DNA of 64,000 nucleotides from Variovorax sp. WS11. Its GTDB lineage: Bacteria > Pseudomonadota > Gammaproteobacteria > Burkholderiales > Burkholderiaceae_C. The stretch covers positions 930,001-994,000 of the forward strand of contig NZ_JAAGOW010000004.1 of NCBI RefSeq assembly GCF_010499245.1, read 5' to 3'. Position numbers and translations under genes: made by a program. Positions 34,164 through 43,646 of this stretch are shown here, one piece after another. Position 1 is the first letter of the stretch. Every line of letters starts with the position of its first letter. The notes beneath the pieces are model-generated. The model ran no database searches, had not been told where the DNA came from, and saw only the letters and a list, made by a program, of their open reading frames with translations.

Positions 34164-35710
34164 GCGGCCTCTCCCTTGAACGTAAACGGGTTTTCAACAA
34201 ATGAGCAGGAGTCTGAGAGCCTGCGCACGAGGCCTAAGCCGACAAGCCGGGCTTCGAGGTTGCTCCGGTTTTCGCTGAGCTCCTCCTGGTCGACCAGCTT
34301 GGCGTCTATCAGGCGCGAGCCCTCGGCGTCTCCGATGACCAGACCATAGCGGCGCTTGGCCTCCGTCAAGAACTCGTCGAACTGCATGCGGTCATCCACG
34401 ATGGCGACCACGATCGACTTAAGCAGCCGGTCGTTGGGCGCGTAGCGGTTGCGGCGGGAGAGCCTGCGCGAACTCAGCCCGATGGCGCGCGACCAGGACA
34501 CGTGAATCTTACCTACGTGCTGCTCATGACGAGCGAGCGCGAGATCGACAAGGTCAGCAACCAGCGTATCCGGGCTCTTTCCGGAGAAGTCCTCGTCGTC
34601 GTCACCATCGGCGGGCGGCCACTGGAACTGCTCGCGCATGAGCTTGATCCGCTCGGCCTCAGGGAATTCGCCGTATGCGGCCTTGGTCCATTGGGCGCCT
34701 TGCCTGATCGACTCGACGTGCGCGCGAACGGCCTTGGCGGGAAGCCCTTGGTTGAACTGGTAGCTGTCGCCCGAGAGCGCACGAACCTTCGTGCGCTCTT
34801 TGGAAACGATCTCACAGACTATTTCCACCGGGTCGTCGTCACCGGCCTGCCGCTTGGCCCGCTCCAGGAAGTAGAGGAGCATGTTCAAGCCGGTGACAGC
34901 AATCAGGTGTTCCAACGCATCGTAGATCGGCATATCCGTGGCCAGGATCGACAGCCAGTCATCGCAGATTTGATCGAAGCGCGCGTTTTTGGCTTCGGGC
35001 AGATAACCTACGGCGCGGGGATCCTCGGCGAGCTGGGCTCCGCCTTGCAGCGTCCTGGCGAGCCGGTTCATCGAAGCTTCGCGGTCGAAGAGCCGCTTGG
35101 AAAGGATCTGGCCGAGCATTGCCCCTTTTGCCGACCTGGCGAGCATCAGATAGAGCAGCTCGCCTGTGCGCGCGAAGAAGCGCCGGTCATTGCTCATCTT
35201 TCCACGCGCGTCGATCTCCAAGTCCTCATAGAGAGCGTCAGGACCGAACGGGAACGCGAACTTCGAGCTCCAGCGTTTGTTGCTGCGCGATTCGAAGGAT
35301 GAGGAGCGCAGCAGCTCGATGGCCTTCGCGAAATCATCGAAGCTCGAAAAGGCTCGGCGCAGGTACGCCATATCGCCATCGCCGTTGCCCGTCGCACCCT
35401 CAGCGAACTTGGCGAACCATTGCTTCCACTTCTCCTCGTCGGGCAGCGCGATCTCGGCGATGGCTTCGACGTAGGGGTTGTTGAACAGCAGCCCGCGCAG
35501 GCGGATTTGGCGTTGAGGCTGAAACTTGACCGATCCGCCCATGCCCGCTTGGGGCAACAACGGCGTGTCGAGGTTGGACCCGAGCACGCCCAGGAATTCC
35601 AGCACCGTCAGATGAGGGAGTTGCTCGTCGTAGAGGCGATGACCCCAGATGTTCTCGTCGACGCAAAAATCGACACTCTTGATCTCGGGCCGCTTGATGA
35701 TGTCGCTCAC
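34157..35710 (-). CDS. sspG: SspG/DptG-like phosphorothioation-dependent restriction protein
   Basis: A 517-residue protein starting with GTG at 35710 inside a GTGA overlap with the sspF stop. It has no recognised catalytic motif. Features are a conserved-looking LRGLLFNNPYVEAIAEIALPDEEKWKQWFAKFAEGATG and a C-terminal region rich in charged helices (SRLIDAKLVDQEELSENRSNLEARLVGLGLVRRLSDSCSFVENPF). It is assigned by size and by its position between a DptF-type ATPase and a DptH-type translocase. Confidence 0.75.
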   Translation of the reverse strand: MSDIIKRPEIKSVDFCVDENIWGHRLYDEQLPHLTVLEFLGVLGSNLDTPLLPQAGMGGSVKFQPQRQIRLRGLLFNNPYVEAIAEIALPDEEKWKQWFAKFAEGATGNGDGDMAYLRRAFSSFDDFAKAIELLRSSSFESRSNKRWSSKFAFPFGPDALYEDLEIDARGKMSNDRRFFARTGELLYLMLARSAKGAMLGQILSKRLFDREASMNRLARTLQGGAQLAEDPRAVGYLPEAKNARFDQICDDWLSILATDMPIYDALEHLIAVTGLNMLLYFLERAKRQAGDDDPVEIVCEIVSKERTKVRALSGDSYQFNQGLPAKAVRAHVESIRQGAQWTKAAYGEFPEAERIKLMREQFQWPPADGDDDEDFSGKSPDTLVADLVDLALARHEQHVGKIHVSWSRAIGLSSRRLSRRNRYAPNDRLLKSIVVAIVDDRMQFDEFLTEAKRRYGLVIGDAEGSRLIDAKLVDQEELSENRSNLEARLVGLGLVRRLSDSCSFVENPFTFKGEAAC

Positions 35711-37614
35711 AGCGGCGCCCTCACGGTCACGGGACGCGCAAACCCGCGGCCTCCAGGTTCAATGTCGATAAAGTTGAGCGTCAACGCCGCGGCTTCGCCG
35801 CCGGCTTCTTCATCATCGCCCGCGAAACCCGCCTTGCGGACTAACTCCGCTTTGCGGAGCAGTTTCGCTTTGAAGGCCAACAGATCTTCGAGGCACTCAT
35901 TGGAGAAGCTCGCTGGCAGCGCGCCCTCTGCGGCGCGCGAAAGAAACTCGTGTCGGATGGGCGTGAGATCGAAACTGACCGAGTTGCCCTGCGCGGGAGC
36001 GAGCGACACATCGAGCTGCGGCCGCCCCGTCTCTTCGTCAAGGCGGATCGCCATGCCGACGCCGCCTTGCCTGCGCGAGGGAGTCTCGTGGTCGCAGAGC
36101 ACGCTCACCCGGCTTTGGGTGAAGCCTCCGGAGCTGGCGATAAAAATGCGGTCGACGTTCTCAATCAGGAGACCCGTCATCACTCGGTTGAGTCCCTTGG
36201 CGATGCGACCCCGTGTAGCGTCGCTCACCGGCTTCTTGGTCTTGAGCGCCTCGATGACGTCCAGGTAGTCCCCGGCAAACCGGAAGGCCGTCATCGACCA
36301 GCGTGGATAGCCGGCTTCGCCCTCGGGGAGCGTGAAATAGAGTCGGCGCCGCTGCGCCTCCAGCATTTCCAAGAACTCGGAGAAACCGCCTTCGAGCCGC
36401 GCGCCTTCGTGCCCTTCCAAGTAAGCGTCCTGCGCCGCACGAAACGTTGCCGTGGCCCCATAAATCGCATCAGACGCGATCAGGCGGTCGAAATCGGACT
36501 GCAGCCGCGAGTCGTCCTTGCCATAGACCAGCAGCCCGTCGACGGCATTGGTTGTTTCCGCGCCCACGCCGAAGCTGGCCATGGCCCTGAAGACCGGCCG
36601 ATCGGAAGTCCTGCGCTTGGGTAGGTTGGCACCGAACGCGTTGGCGTAGATGCTCGCCTTGCCAACGCCCCCGCTCTCCTGAATCCTGGCGACATCTGCG
36701 CAGGTCAACAAGTTCTCCTTCGCTTCCTTGGCATCGGAGTAGCCGAGGACTATGTTCGAGCACAGGGCCAGCAGGTCGCGGACGGGAAGATGCAGCCCGT
36801 TGAGCCGCGCGATCTCGACCAGATCACCCAAGCGACGCGCGAGCTGCCCGCCATCCGCTTCGCCGAGCAGGCGGCGGCGGTTCTCGTCGATCGGGCAAAC
36901 TTTCCCATTGGCGATCAGCGAACAGCGCTTACAGTTCTCCCATTCGGGATGGCCCGCCACCGCCTTGGCGACTTCGTCGAGAGTCTTCCGGCTGGTGGTA
37001 CGGCTGAGGTCGAAGACCGCGAGCCGATCCGGCGCCGGACCGGCTTGGAGGAATCGCTCTTGGAGCGGCTTGCGCAGCGGATGAACGCGGTCCTGGCGCC
37101 TTCCCAGATCGCGCAGCCTGTCCAGAAGTTGGCCGTGGTTGGCCGCCAGGATGACTACCTCGGAATCGTCGCCACCGAGCACGGACTTTTCAAGGCGCTC
37201 CAGCGGCAAGTCGCTCTCCTCGCCGTTGAACTCGGAAAGATCCTTGATGAAAACCGCCAAACGGCCATCAGCAAGCCGAAGCTCTTTGATGTTGCCCTTG
37301 CTGGACCAATCTTTGGAATCGCCACCGATTCGGCTCCACAAAGCGCGGCAGTGGTAGGTCTTTCCGTCACCTGCCGTTCCCGCGATCAGCATGGAGCCCG
37401 GGGCATTCGATTCGATGTGCTGCACCATGGCGTCCAGCAGCGGCGTCGACAGGCTGATAGGCCTAACCTTCGCCCGTCCCAACGCGCCGGCCACATACTC
37501 GTCAAACATCGTCAAGTTGTTTGGTGTGGGGCCATAGCTGCGCAGGAATCTGACCCATGCGCTGGCCGGCGGGACCCCAAGCTCGCCCTCGCTTTGCGGC
37601 GGCGTGTTCATCAT
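35707..37614 (-). CDS. sspF: SspF/DptF-like P-loop ATPase of phosphorothioation-dependent restriction
   Basis: A 635-residue protein. The ATG at 37614 is preferred because AGGAGGAGC stands directly upstream; a longer frame lacks any such signal. Walker A is GTAGDGKT (79-86), followed by FIKDLSEFNG and the Walker B-like SEVVILAANHGQLLDRLRDLG. A Cys pair region ENCKRCSLIANGKVCPIDENRRR (CxxC...C) may bind metal. DptF acts with DptG and DptH to attack DNA that lacks phosphorothioate. First gene of the operon, which reads toward the modification operon. Confidence 0.83.
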   Translation of the reverse strand: MMNTPPQSEGELGVPPASAWVRFLRSYGPTPNNLTMFDEYVAGALGRAKVRPISLSTPLLDAMVQHIESNAPGSMLIAGTAGDGKTYHCRALWSRIGGDSKDWSSKGNIKELRLADGRLAVFIKDLSEFNGEESDLPLERLEKSVLGGDDSEVVILAANHGQLLDRLRDLGRRQDRVHPLRKPLQERFLQAGPAPDRLAVFDLSRTTSRKTLDEVAKAVAGHPEWENCKRCSLIANGKVCPIDENRRRLLGEADGGQLARRLGDLVEIARLNGLHLPVRDLLALCSNIVLGYSDAKEAKENLLTCADVARIQESGGVGKASIYANAFGANLPKRRTSDRPVFRAMASFGVGAETTNAVDGLLVYGKDDSRLQSDFDRLIASDAIYGATATFRAAQDAYLEGHEGARLEGGFSEFLEMLEAQRRRLYFTLPEGEAGYPRWSMTAFRFAGDYLDVIEALKTKKPVSDATRGRIAKGLNRVMTGLLIENVDRIFIASSGGFTQSRVSVLCDHETPSRRQGGVGMAIRLDEETGRPQLDVSLAPAQGNSVSFDLTPIRHEFLSRAAEGALPASFSNECLEDLLAFKAKLLRKAELVRKAGFAGDDEEAGGEAAALTLNFIDIEPGGRGFARPVTVRAPL

Positions 37615-37830
37615 GCTGCTCCTCCTAGCGTTTTTCACCGGCCATCGAAGACATTCATCCATGCCGGCAGCGTCACGCCCGATGGCGGCGCTCTCAATGC
37701 TACAGAGCGTAACACCAAGGAAGTCGTGGCAGCCTTGTCGTAGCGAATGCGTAGGGGACGGAATTGGTTGGGGCTGCCAAAAAGTTCTCGACCAAACGAT
37801 GGGCCCGTTGGAGGCAAAGGTGGGGCGCAA

Positions 37831-37851
37831 GCACGGCGGAGCGCGCCGTGC
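37831..37851. repeat. Hairpin between the PLD-type remnant and sspF
   Basis: GCACGGCG-GAGCG-CGCCGTGC, 8-bp perfect arms with a 5-base loop, lies 22 bp past the end of the minus-strand PLD-type gene and about 215 bp before the sspF start. Without a U-tract it is only a weak terminator candidate. Confidence 0.4.
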
Positions 37852-37872
37852 GAACGGGGCTCAGAAGCTTGA

Positions 37873-38861
37873 TTATCGAGAGGAGCACTTTTCTTGAGCC
37901 ATGGTGCTGAATCTTTTCATGATGGCCTCCTTTTCGCCGGCGCTCAGCTCCCGCGCTGATTTTGGGCCGATAGCTTTCCCGTCAATACTCTGGACGATGC
38001 TTCGTGCAATCTTGTATGGCAACTCACGCCAGGTATCGAGCAAGCACTGCAACTGAAAACGGACCCAACCTTTACCCTTTCTGATGGAGACAATGACCGC
38101 TGGTGCATAGACAAAAGCGGTGTTGCCGTCGCCAAAGCGATCTGCATGACAGTTGATCACGAGATCGCCGACACGGGCTTCCTTTGCCGGGCGCCCGCTC
38201 TGAGGCCAGCGAATTTGCGATAGGTCCGCATTTCCACCTTTCACCTTCTTTCTCGCCAGGGTTAGGGCTTGTCCGGCTTCCCGCCCTTCTCGCTCCTCAA
38301 TCGTTCTGGATAGATCCTGAGTCGAAAGCCACCAATAGCGCTGGCCGCGCCGGTCGGTAAAACGCACGCCACGCTTCTTCGTCGGCGTTCCGCGGCGGAC
38401 AACCGTTACCTTGATCGCTGCGAGCCGTTCCAGTTCGTCCCAGTCCAGGGGTGCTTTCGCGTTCCTCTTTGCAATGGCGATGAAGGCCTCCACTTGGCTG
38501 TGCAGGGAGGGATCTCTCATTAGCACAGACGCCTCAGTCAACTTCGACTAAAGAGTTCTCCGAAGCATTCGCAGAGCCGACAACGACATGATCACCAACG
38601 CAGATGACCTTGGCATGAAGGCCCGCAAGATGATAGATGGTGACACCCTTCCTCTTCAGTTGACTCAATAGCTTCGCGCTGTTCGAGCCGCTAGCGATGC
38701 AGATAGGATGCGTCGACGACGAGCTCATCGCCATGCTGGAGACTAAGCAGGTCTTTGCTGTAGTAGGCGATTGCAGCGCGAAGAGGCTGGTCGTCACGCG
38801 GCAAATCGGCAATCTGGGCCCACAACCCCTCACTAAGCAACGTGTTGCTGCTGCGTTTCAT
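37873..38861 (-). pseudogene. Frameshifted phospholipase D-type (HKD) protein
   Basis: Three frames join into one PLD-superfamily protein. Frame one starts at 38861 after AAGGAAC (MKRSSNTLLSEGLWAQIADL...LQHGDELVVDAS, to about 38700). Frame two gives SGSNSAKLLSQLKRKGVTIYHLAGLHAKVICVGDHVVVGSANASENSLVEV with the HKD-like H-x-K-x(n)-GSANAS motif, to 38534. Frame three (from about 38541) continues with SVLMRDPSLHSQVEAFIAIAKRN and 200 further residues. Two single-base shifts break it, unless they are sequencing errors. With one HKD motif it would act as a dimer, typically as a nuclease. Its place next to sspF suggests an accessory effector of the locus. Confidence 0.72.
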
Positions 38862-39307
38862 CCTGTTCCTTGAATCCGGCGTCAGCGCAGAATAGCAGTC
38901 TCTCACATGCAGACAGGAGAGTTCCTGACGGTTTGCAGGTGCGCGTTTGCGGAACTTGCTGACGCCCCACGTGACGCGCACAGATCTGAGTCCTGTTGAC
39001 TATCGCATTCGTGTCGTCTCGAACAGGTGTGCTGAGGCGCACTGGGAGAAACCACACCTCGCCTCGCCGTAGTAGCGTAGTAGCGGCAAACTGGCCGCAG
39101 GCCACGACGGTCCGCGCTGGCTCTACCTATACATTAGTTGGCTAGCCAGTCTGCGTCGCGGAGAGCCGGCTGGACTCCGCCGGGGCCTTCCGAGCAAGCA
39201 ATGGGAGAACGCCGCGTGCCGAGATCGGTGTGGCTGGCGACTACCGCCCATGTTGGCACTTCGACCTTTGCGCACGAAGTCCACGCCCATTTCCTTCTTC
39301 CAAGTGC
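38862..39307. other. Spacer without recognised gene
   Basis: About 446 bp between the PLD-type remnant and the methyltransferase gene end. Short open frames on both strands have no family resemblance and no repeat stands out. Confidence 0.5.
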
Positions 39308-41860
39308 TCAACGCCTCGAATACCGCCGCGGGACCATCTTCCCGCTCACCGTTGGCGTCATGGCGAAGGCCTCCCGCGATTCCGACGGCGCATAACTGAC
39401 ATGGATTGGCCGGTCCGGAGCGTAGAAGTACAGCCGGTCGAACGGAAGGTTCTCGACGATCCAGTCGGCGACTTCCCTCATGTCCTCGTCGTCGACGACG
39501 AAGTCGCAGGCAGCACCACCCCGCGAACAGACCAGCTGACCATTCCGCTTCCTCTCGTGCGCTGCGTGTTGGTCAAGCTCGGGAGCGATTCTGGCATGGA
39601 TGTGCTTGGCCAGATCGGGAGAACAGAAACCGTAGGTCACGCGTATCGTACCGAAGTAGTCGACAACTGGATCCAGTAGCTTCGTAGCGAGATCATAGAG
39701 TGCGTTGAACGACTCTGCCTCGCGTGGCACGTTGAGCAAGGCCAGCGCGGCCTGCGTCTCGCCACATTGGATCAATTGGCGATAGGTGAAGCGGGCTCCG
39801 CAAGCATCGTCAAGGTCGGGAATCGAAGTGCCTCTTACAAGCCGCGAACCGCTGATCTCAAGGCGTAGCATGCGCAGCGCTTGCAGGAGGTTGTCAGGTG
39901 AAAGGCCGAACTCAGAGTCGCTGAGGACCCCTGTGGTCGCAAGTGCCTCATCGAATGCGAGTTGCTCGGCATATCCTTCCACCTCTTCATGCATGAACCG
40001 GCTCTTGTTAAAGAGTAACGGCTTCGGAAACTCCCTGCCGTACTCGAACACCTCATAGTCCGTGTGCCTCATATTGACCTTGATGCGCTTTGTCATAGCG
40101 GGCGTCGGGCTTTGGCTGAAGTTTTCGTACTGCATGAGGCTTAACTTACCGGAGCCAATGTGGATCTTGACGAGATCAATGTCTGCGAGGTCTCCGTAGA
40201 GCTGCAGGCCGCACGCCACGTACGCGCGCAACACTGACGGCAGGCGCTCGATCGACGACACATGAAGCTGGAGATCGTGATCCCCGTCGAGCCAGCCGAG
40301 CCCTCTTGTCGCAGCGTCCTGGCAGGCCTTCAGTACAACCGAGGGATCGGCCGCTTCCTTGAGTAATTGCACCCCGGCGGCCTGTGCATTGGCATAGTCT
40401 CCGAAGAACGCCTTGATGTCGCGCTGCAGCCACGCTTCCAGCTCCCGATAGCGCGGCCGCTTCGCGAATTGCTGGAGAGCAAAATACAGGCGCAGATCGT
40501 CCGCGCGAGCAGCTCGCGCCTGATCGAGCAACGCATCGTCAAATGACTTCAGGAGATGGCGCAGTGACCTCTGCAGGCTGCCGAACTCTCGGATGACCTC
40601 GTTCAGTTCGGGCACCTCGTCTTCGTCCGGCAAGCGGCCGAGATCCAGTGCAAGGCGCCAGAGAGCTTGCAGAAGTGGATGCGGCTGTTCAGGAACATCC
40701 ACTGTTGGATCGGGGCGCCTCGGCGACCGCTCGCGAGCACGTAATCGGAGGCGAGATTGCATGCTTAAGAGGCGAGTGCCGATGTCTTTGCGGCGGTACC
40801 GGCTCGCCAGGAAGCTCTGCTCCCACTCCTTGTTGGCGAATATGAACGCAATGCCCGGCCCTACAAGGAAAGCCTCTTGATGCAACACATGCTCAAGGTA
40901 GTCTTTCAGCTCAGCCTGGTTAAAGTACTTTTGAAACGTGCCTCGCAATGTCACAAAGCCGTCTCCCAAAGGACGCCCCGCCGATCCCGGGCCATAGAGC
41001 ATCACCGCTACGGCCATAACACCCCGCGTGAGTTCGAACGCGCCGTGTAGAACCTCCACTCGTTCCGCGGGATCCTCGATGACATTGATGACAAAGCCAA
41101 CGTTGACCACTTCGGCCGAGCTCATCGGTTCGTTGGCGGCGAAGTGCGGATCCCAGCCGGAGGCGGCAAATCCATCGGCAACTAGGGCAGCCACGTCATC
41201 GCCACGACCGCACCCGTAGTCGAAGAACCGTCGCTCGCGCGCCAGTAGGCCGTGCCGCAGCAGCAACTGAACAGGCGCCGAGATCGCCGTTCTGGAAAGT
41301 GCGGTCAAATGTCGCTGGACAGGGCGCGCGGCGGACGAATCCGGCGACTCGATCGCATCGATGGCGTTTGCGATCGGCACGAACTGTTCTCCGACAAGCT
41401 GGAAGCCCCTGCTCGCGATCGCACGCTCCCAGTTGAGCTGAAAGCCTATGATCCTGGAATCGTCGAAGAGCCCGAGACTTTCTGCCGTTTCGGTAATTGC
41501 TCGCCACTTGGCCCGCCGCGGATGCTTTGGGTGAACGAGCAGTTCCTTCCTGTGAAGCAGCGGCGGATTCAGCGAGTCGCTGTACGTCCGCAACCTGAGG
41601 GTCGAGCCGCTACCGCCCTGCCTGCTCCAGCTGCTCGCAAGCGCGGGAAACGGATCGTCTTCAAACGTGGGGTACTCAAGCAACGAGATGCGAGCCGTGC
41701 GCAGGTTGATTTTTGCAACGTTCACTCGCTGGCGGACATCGACTGGAAGCGCTGCCAGCGCAGCTTGCAGCTGCGCCTGATGGTCGGCGTTGGGCAGACA
41801 GGCGATGGCGGACAGATGCACGTACAGGTCATCGCCAACCTTTTTCCCAACACCAGACAT
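39308..41860 (-). CDS. DNA phosphorothioation-associated putative methyltransferase with C-terminal extension
   Basis: An 850-residue protein. Residues about 10-480 match the putative methyltransferase that accompanies phosphorothioation loci: YVHLSAIACLP, VNVAKINLRTARISLLEYPTFEDDPFPAL, NPPLLHRKELLV and the SAM-binding FFDYGCGRGDDV (about 211-222). A second copy of the N-terminal module appears at about 529-625 (LHVSSIERLP...DLVKIHIGSGKLSLMQYENF...KPLLFNKSRFM). The last ~110 residues (VTYGFCSPDLAKHI...FDRLYFYAPDRPIHVSYAPS) form a further domain resembling peptidase-M15-like folds. The target of methylation is unknown. It converts the ssp locus into a possible dual-modification system. Confidence 0.83.
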   Translation of the reverse strand: MSGVGKKVGDDLYVHLSAIACLPNADHQAQLQAALAALPVDVRQRVNVAKINLRTARISLLEYPTFEDDPFPALASSWSRQGGSGSTLRLRTYSDSLNPPLLHRKELLVHPKHPRRAKWRAITETAESLGLFDDSRIIGFQLNWERAIASRGFQLVGEQFVPIANAIDAIESPDSSAARPVQRHLTALSRTAISAPVQLLLRHGLLARERRFFDYGCGRGDDVAALVADGFAASGWDPHFAANEPMSSAEVVNVGFVINVIEDPAERVEVLHGAFELTRGVMAVAVMLYGPGSAGRPLGDGFVTLRGTFQKYFNQAELKDYLEHVLHQEAFLVGPGIAFIFANKEWEQSFLASRYRRKDIGTRLLSMQSRLRLRARERSPRRPDPTVDVPEQPHPLLQALWRLALDLGRLPDEDEVPELNEVIREFGSLQRSLRHLLKSFDDALLDQARAARADDLRLYFALQQFAKRPRYRELEAWLQRDIKAFFGDYANAQAAGVQLLKEAADPSVVLKACQDAATRGLGWLDGDHDLQLHVSSIERLPSVLRAYVACGLQLYGDLADIDLVKIHIGSGKLSLMQYENFSQSPTPAMTKRIKVNMRHTDYEVFEYGREFPKPLLFNKSRFMHEEVEGYAEQLAFDEALATTGVLSDSEFGLSPDNLLQALRMLRLEISGSRLVRGTSIPDLDDACGARFTYRQLIQCGETQAALALLNVPREAESFNALYDLATKLLDPVVDYFGTIRVTYGFCSPDLAKHIHARIAPELDQHAAHERKRNGQLVCSRGGAACDFVVDDEDMREVADWIVENLPFDRLYFYAPDRPIHVSYAPSESREAFAMTPTVSGKMVPRRYSRR

Positions 41861-42539
41861 AGCCTACGCCCTCAAACCTGAAGCATCGCACTTTGTTCTG
41901 CGAACGTCCCTGCGACGGCGCTGTTCGCGCGAATCGACTATCCGCTTGCGCTCGCCGGCGATCCGATTGAGCCCTGAGGTGTAGTCGGTCATTGGAGGAT
42001 CGTAGTTCCAAAACCCGGCTGCGCCAACTGTCCAGCGCCCCATCTCATGCTACTTCGCCCGGTAAGGCGAATCACACAGCGCCTAGCCGCTCGATGGCCT
42101 ACCGGCTGTATTGCTAATGGTTCCTGGGCTGCTTCTGGTTCAGCACGCCGGTTGCGACGGCGATGCGAGGGTCGGCGACTTTCGCCTTGCGCAACACCCA
42201 TGCGCCGACACCGACGAGGTGCTGGGAGTAGCCAGACTTATTCAGAAGCGCGCGTCGGCCAGCAGCACATCGACACCCTTGGGACGGAACGTGCAGAGGC
42301 CCTTCAGAAGAGGCTCACGTCCGTACATGGACGCCATCGTTCTTTGACGGATGGAGCGGTCCGAGTTTCTGTTGCTCATTGCCCCTACAGTGAACTGTGT
42401 CGAAAGTCAATCGGCCTGACGAATGATGCCTATTGAACTGATGGAGAACACACTGACTTTGTAAGGCTTAGGTTTGCGGCTTCCCTGGCCGCCGACGACT
42501 CTGCCGCACAACATTCCAATGATAAGGAGTCTCAGCATC
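41861..42539. other. Spacer of about 680 bp without a convincing gene
   Basis: Only short frames are present on either strand, none resembling a known family. The last bases before 42540 hold GATAAGGAG, the ribosome site of the lipoprotein gene. Confidence 0.5.
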
Positions 42540-43613
42540 ATGATCCGAACCAATCTGGTCTTGGAGGGCGTGCGCGCGACTGCGTGCCGCCAGGCACTCA
42601 TAACGGCCGCGGTTGTAGTTGCGGCACTGAGCAGTTCGGGTTGCGGCAGTATTCCTGACGCAGAGGTCTCCTACTACAAGGCGGCCAGCAAGGTAACAGT
42701 GCGGGTAGTCCGTACGGTCGTGTGCGACTCAAAGGACTACCTGTATGTCGCCAATACCGTGACGCCGACAGTGACTCACTTCGCAGACACCAAAAGCGGC
42801 CAAACACTTCGTCTGGCTGGGTTGCGCGGGACCTTCACTGACTCGGACGTGAAGTTTGAGGTCTACGAGGACGGTCGGCTGAAGTCAGTCAACACCACCA
42901 TAACAGGCCAGGGGGAAGCGGTACTCAAGGCAGCTACCACGCTCGCGAGCACGCTTGCTGCCTTTGCTGGCCCCATACCGCCCCCCTCGACCTACCAGAA
43001 GGAATGTGCGTTCGTGAAGGACTTCGGCGGTGGCAAGCCGGTCACCGTGGCCTACGAGAGCGAGGTCGATCCCACTGCGCCGGAGAGACAGACCATCAAT
43101 CCGGACGCTTCAAGCAAGGGAAGCGAGAAGATCCTTGGCGGCGCCCTGGGTGGCGTCTGCGCCAAAGCGAGCCGAAAGGAGCCGCCCCCGCCCAAGCCGG
43201 TGGTCTACACTCGCTCTGACGGAGACTTAGTGCTGCACGCGCGACAGCCGGCCTGGATCCAGATCGAAGTGGGCGTGGAGACGCCAGGAAATGGGTGCAC
43301 AGCATCGCTGTGGACAGGGCGGGTTCTGATTGCTCAACTCGGGACCGACTACGTGTTGCCGGTCCCTCGCACCACACTCTTCGGAAAGCAGGTTCTGGCC
43401 GTTGGATTCAACGAGTCAGGAGCCATCGCCAACGTTCAATACGTCAGCAATTCGGGAGCTGCCAACGCGGTCGGGGCCGCCAATTCGCTTCTGACGATTG
43501 CTCAGGGCGAAACTACGGTTGCAAAGGTCGCTGAGGTGAGGGCCGAGGCTGACCTTATTGCGCAGCAGCAGCGGCTGGCGCAGTGCATGGCCGACCCGAA
43601 GAATTGCAAGTAG
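42540..43613 (+). CDS. Predicted lipoprotein of unknown function
   Basis: A 357-residue protein with a lipoprotein signal peptide: a hydrophobic stretch ALITAAVVVAALSS followed by a lipobox SSGC, so Cys about 34 would be lipidated. The ATG at 42540 follows AAGGAG. The mature part has no recognised domain. A GGALGGVCAK stretch and a Pro-rich spacer (PPPPKP) separate two halves, and the C-terminal helix (VAKVAEVRAEADLIAQQQRLAQCMA) may be a coiled coil. A secreted serine protease gene starts 33 bp downstream, suggesting a two-gene operon acting at the cell envelope. Confidence 0.75.
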   Translation: MIRTNLVLEGVRATACRQALITAAVVVAALSSSGCGSIPDAEVSYYKAASKVTVRVVRTVVCDSKDYLYVANTVTPTVTHFADTKSGQTLRLAGLRGTFTDSDVKFEVYEDGRLKSVNTTITGQGEAVLKAATTLASTLAAFAGPIPPPSTYQKECAFVKDFGGGKPVTVAYESEVDPTAPERQTINPDASSKGSEKILGGALGGVCAKASRKEPPPPKPVVYTRSDGDLVLHARQPAWIQIEVGVETPGNGCTASLWTGRVLIAQLGTDYVLPVPRTTLFGKQVLAVGFNESGAIANVQYVSNSGAANAVGAANSLLTIAQGETTVAKVAEVRAEADLIAQQQRLAQCMADPKNCK

Positions 43614-43646
43614 CAAACTCGTCGTTTCGGCGAATTGGAGGCATTT

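Noticed and set aside
21745..41860. Presence of SspA (cysteine desulfurase) or SspE in the locus
   Set aside because: No pyridoxal-phosphate lysine motif protein and no DUF262/DUF1524 protein was found in any frame of the region.
42111..42347. Small plus-strand frame in the spacer after the methyltransferase
   Set aside because: No ribosome site and no recognisable motif; composition is like neighbouring non-coding sequence.
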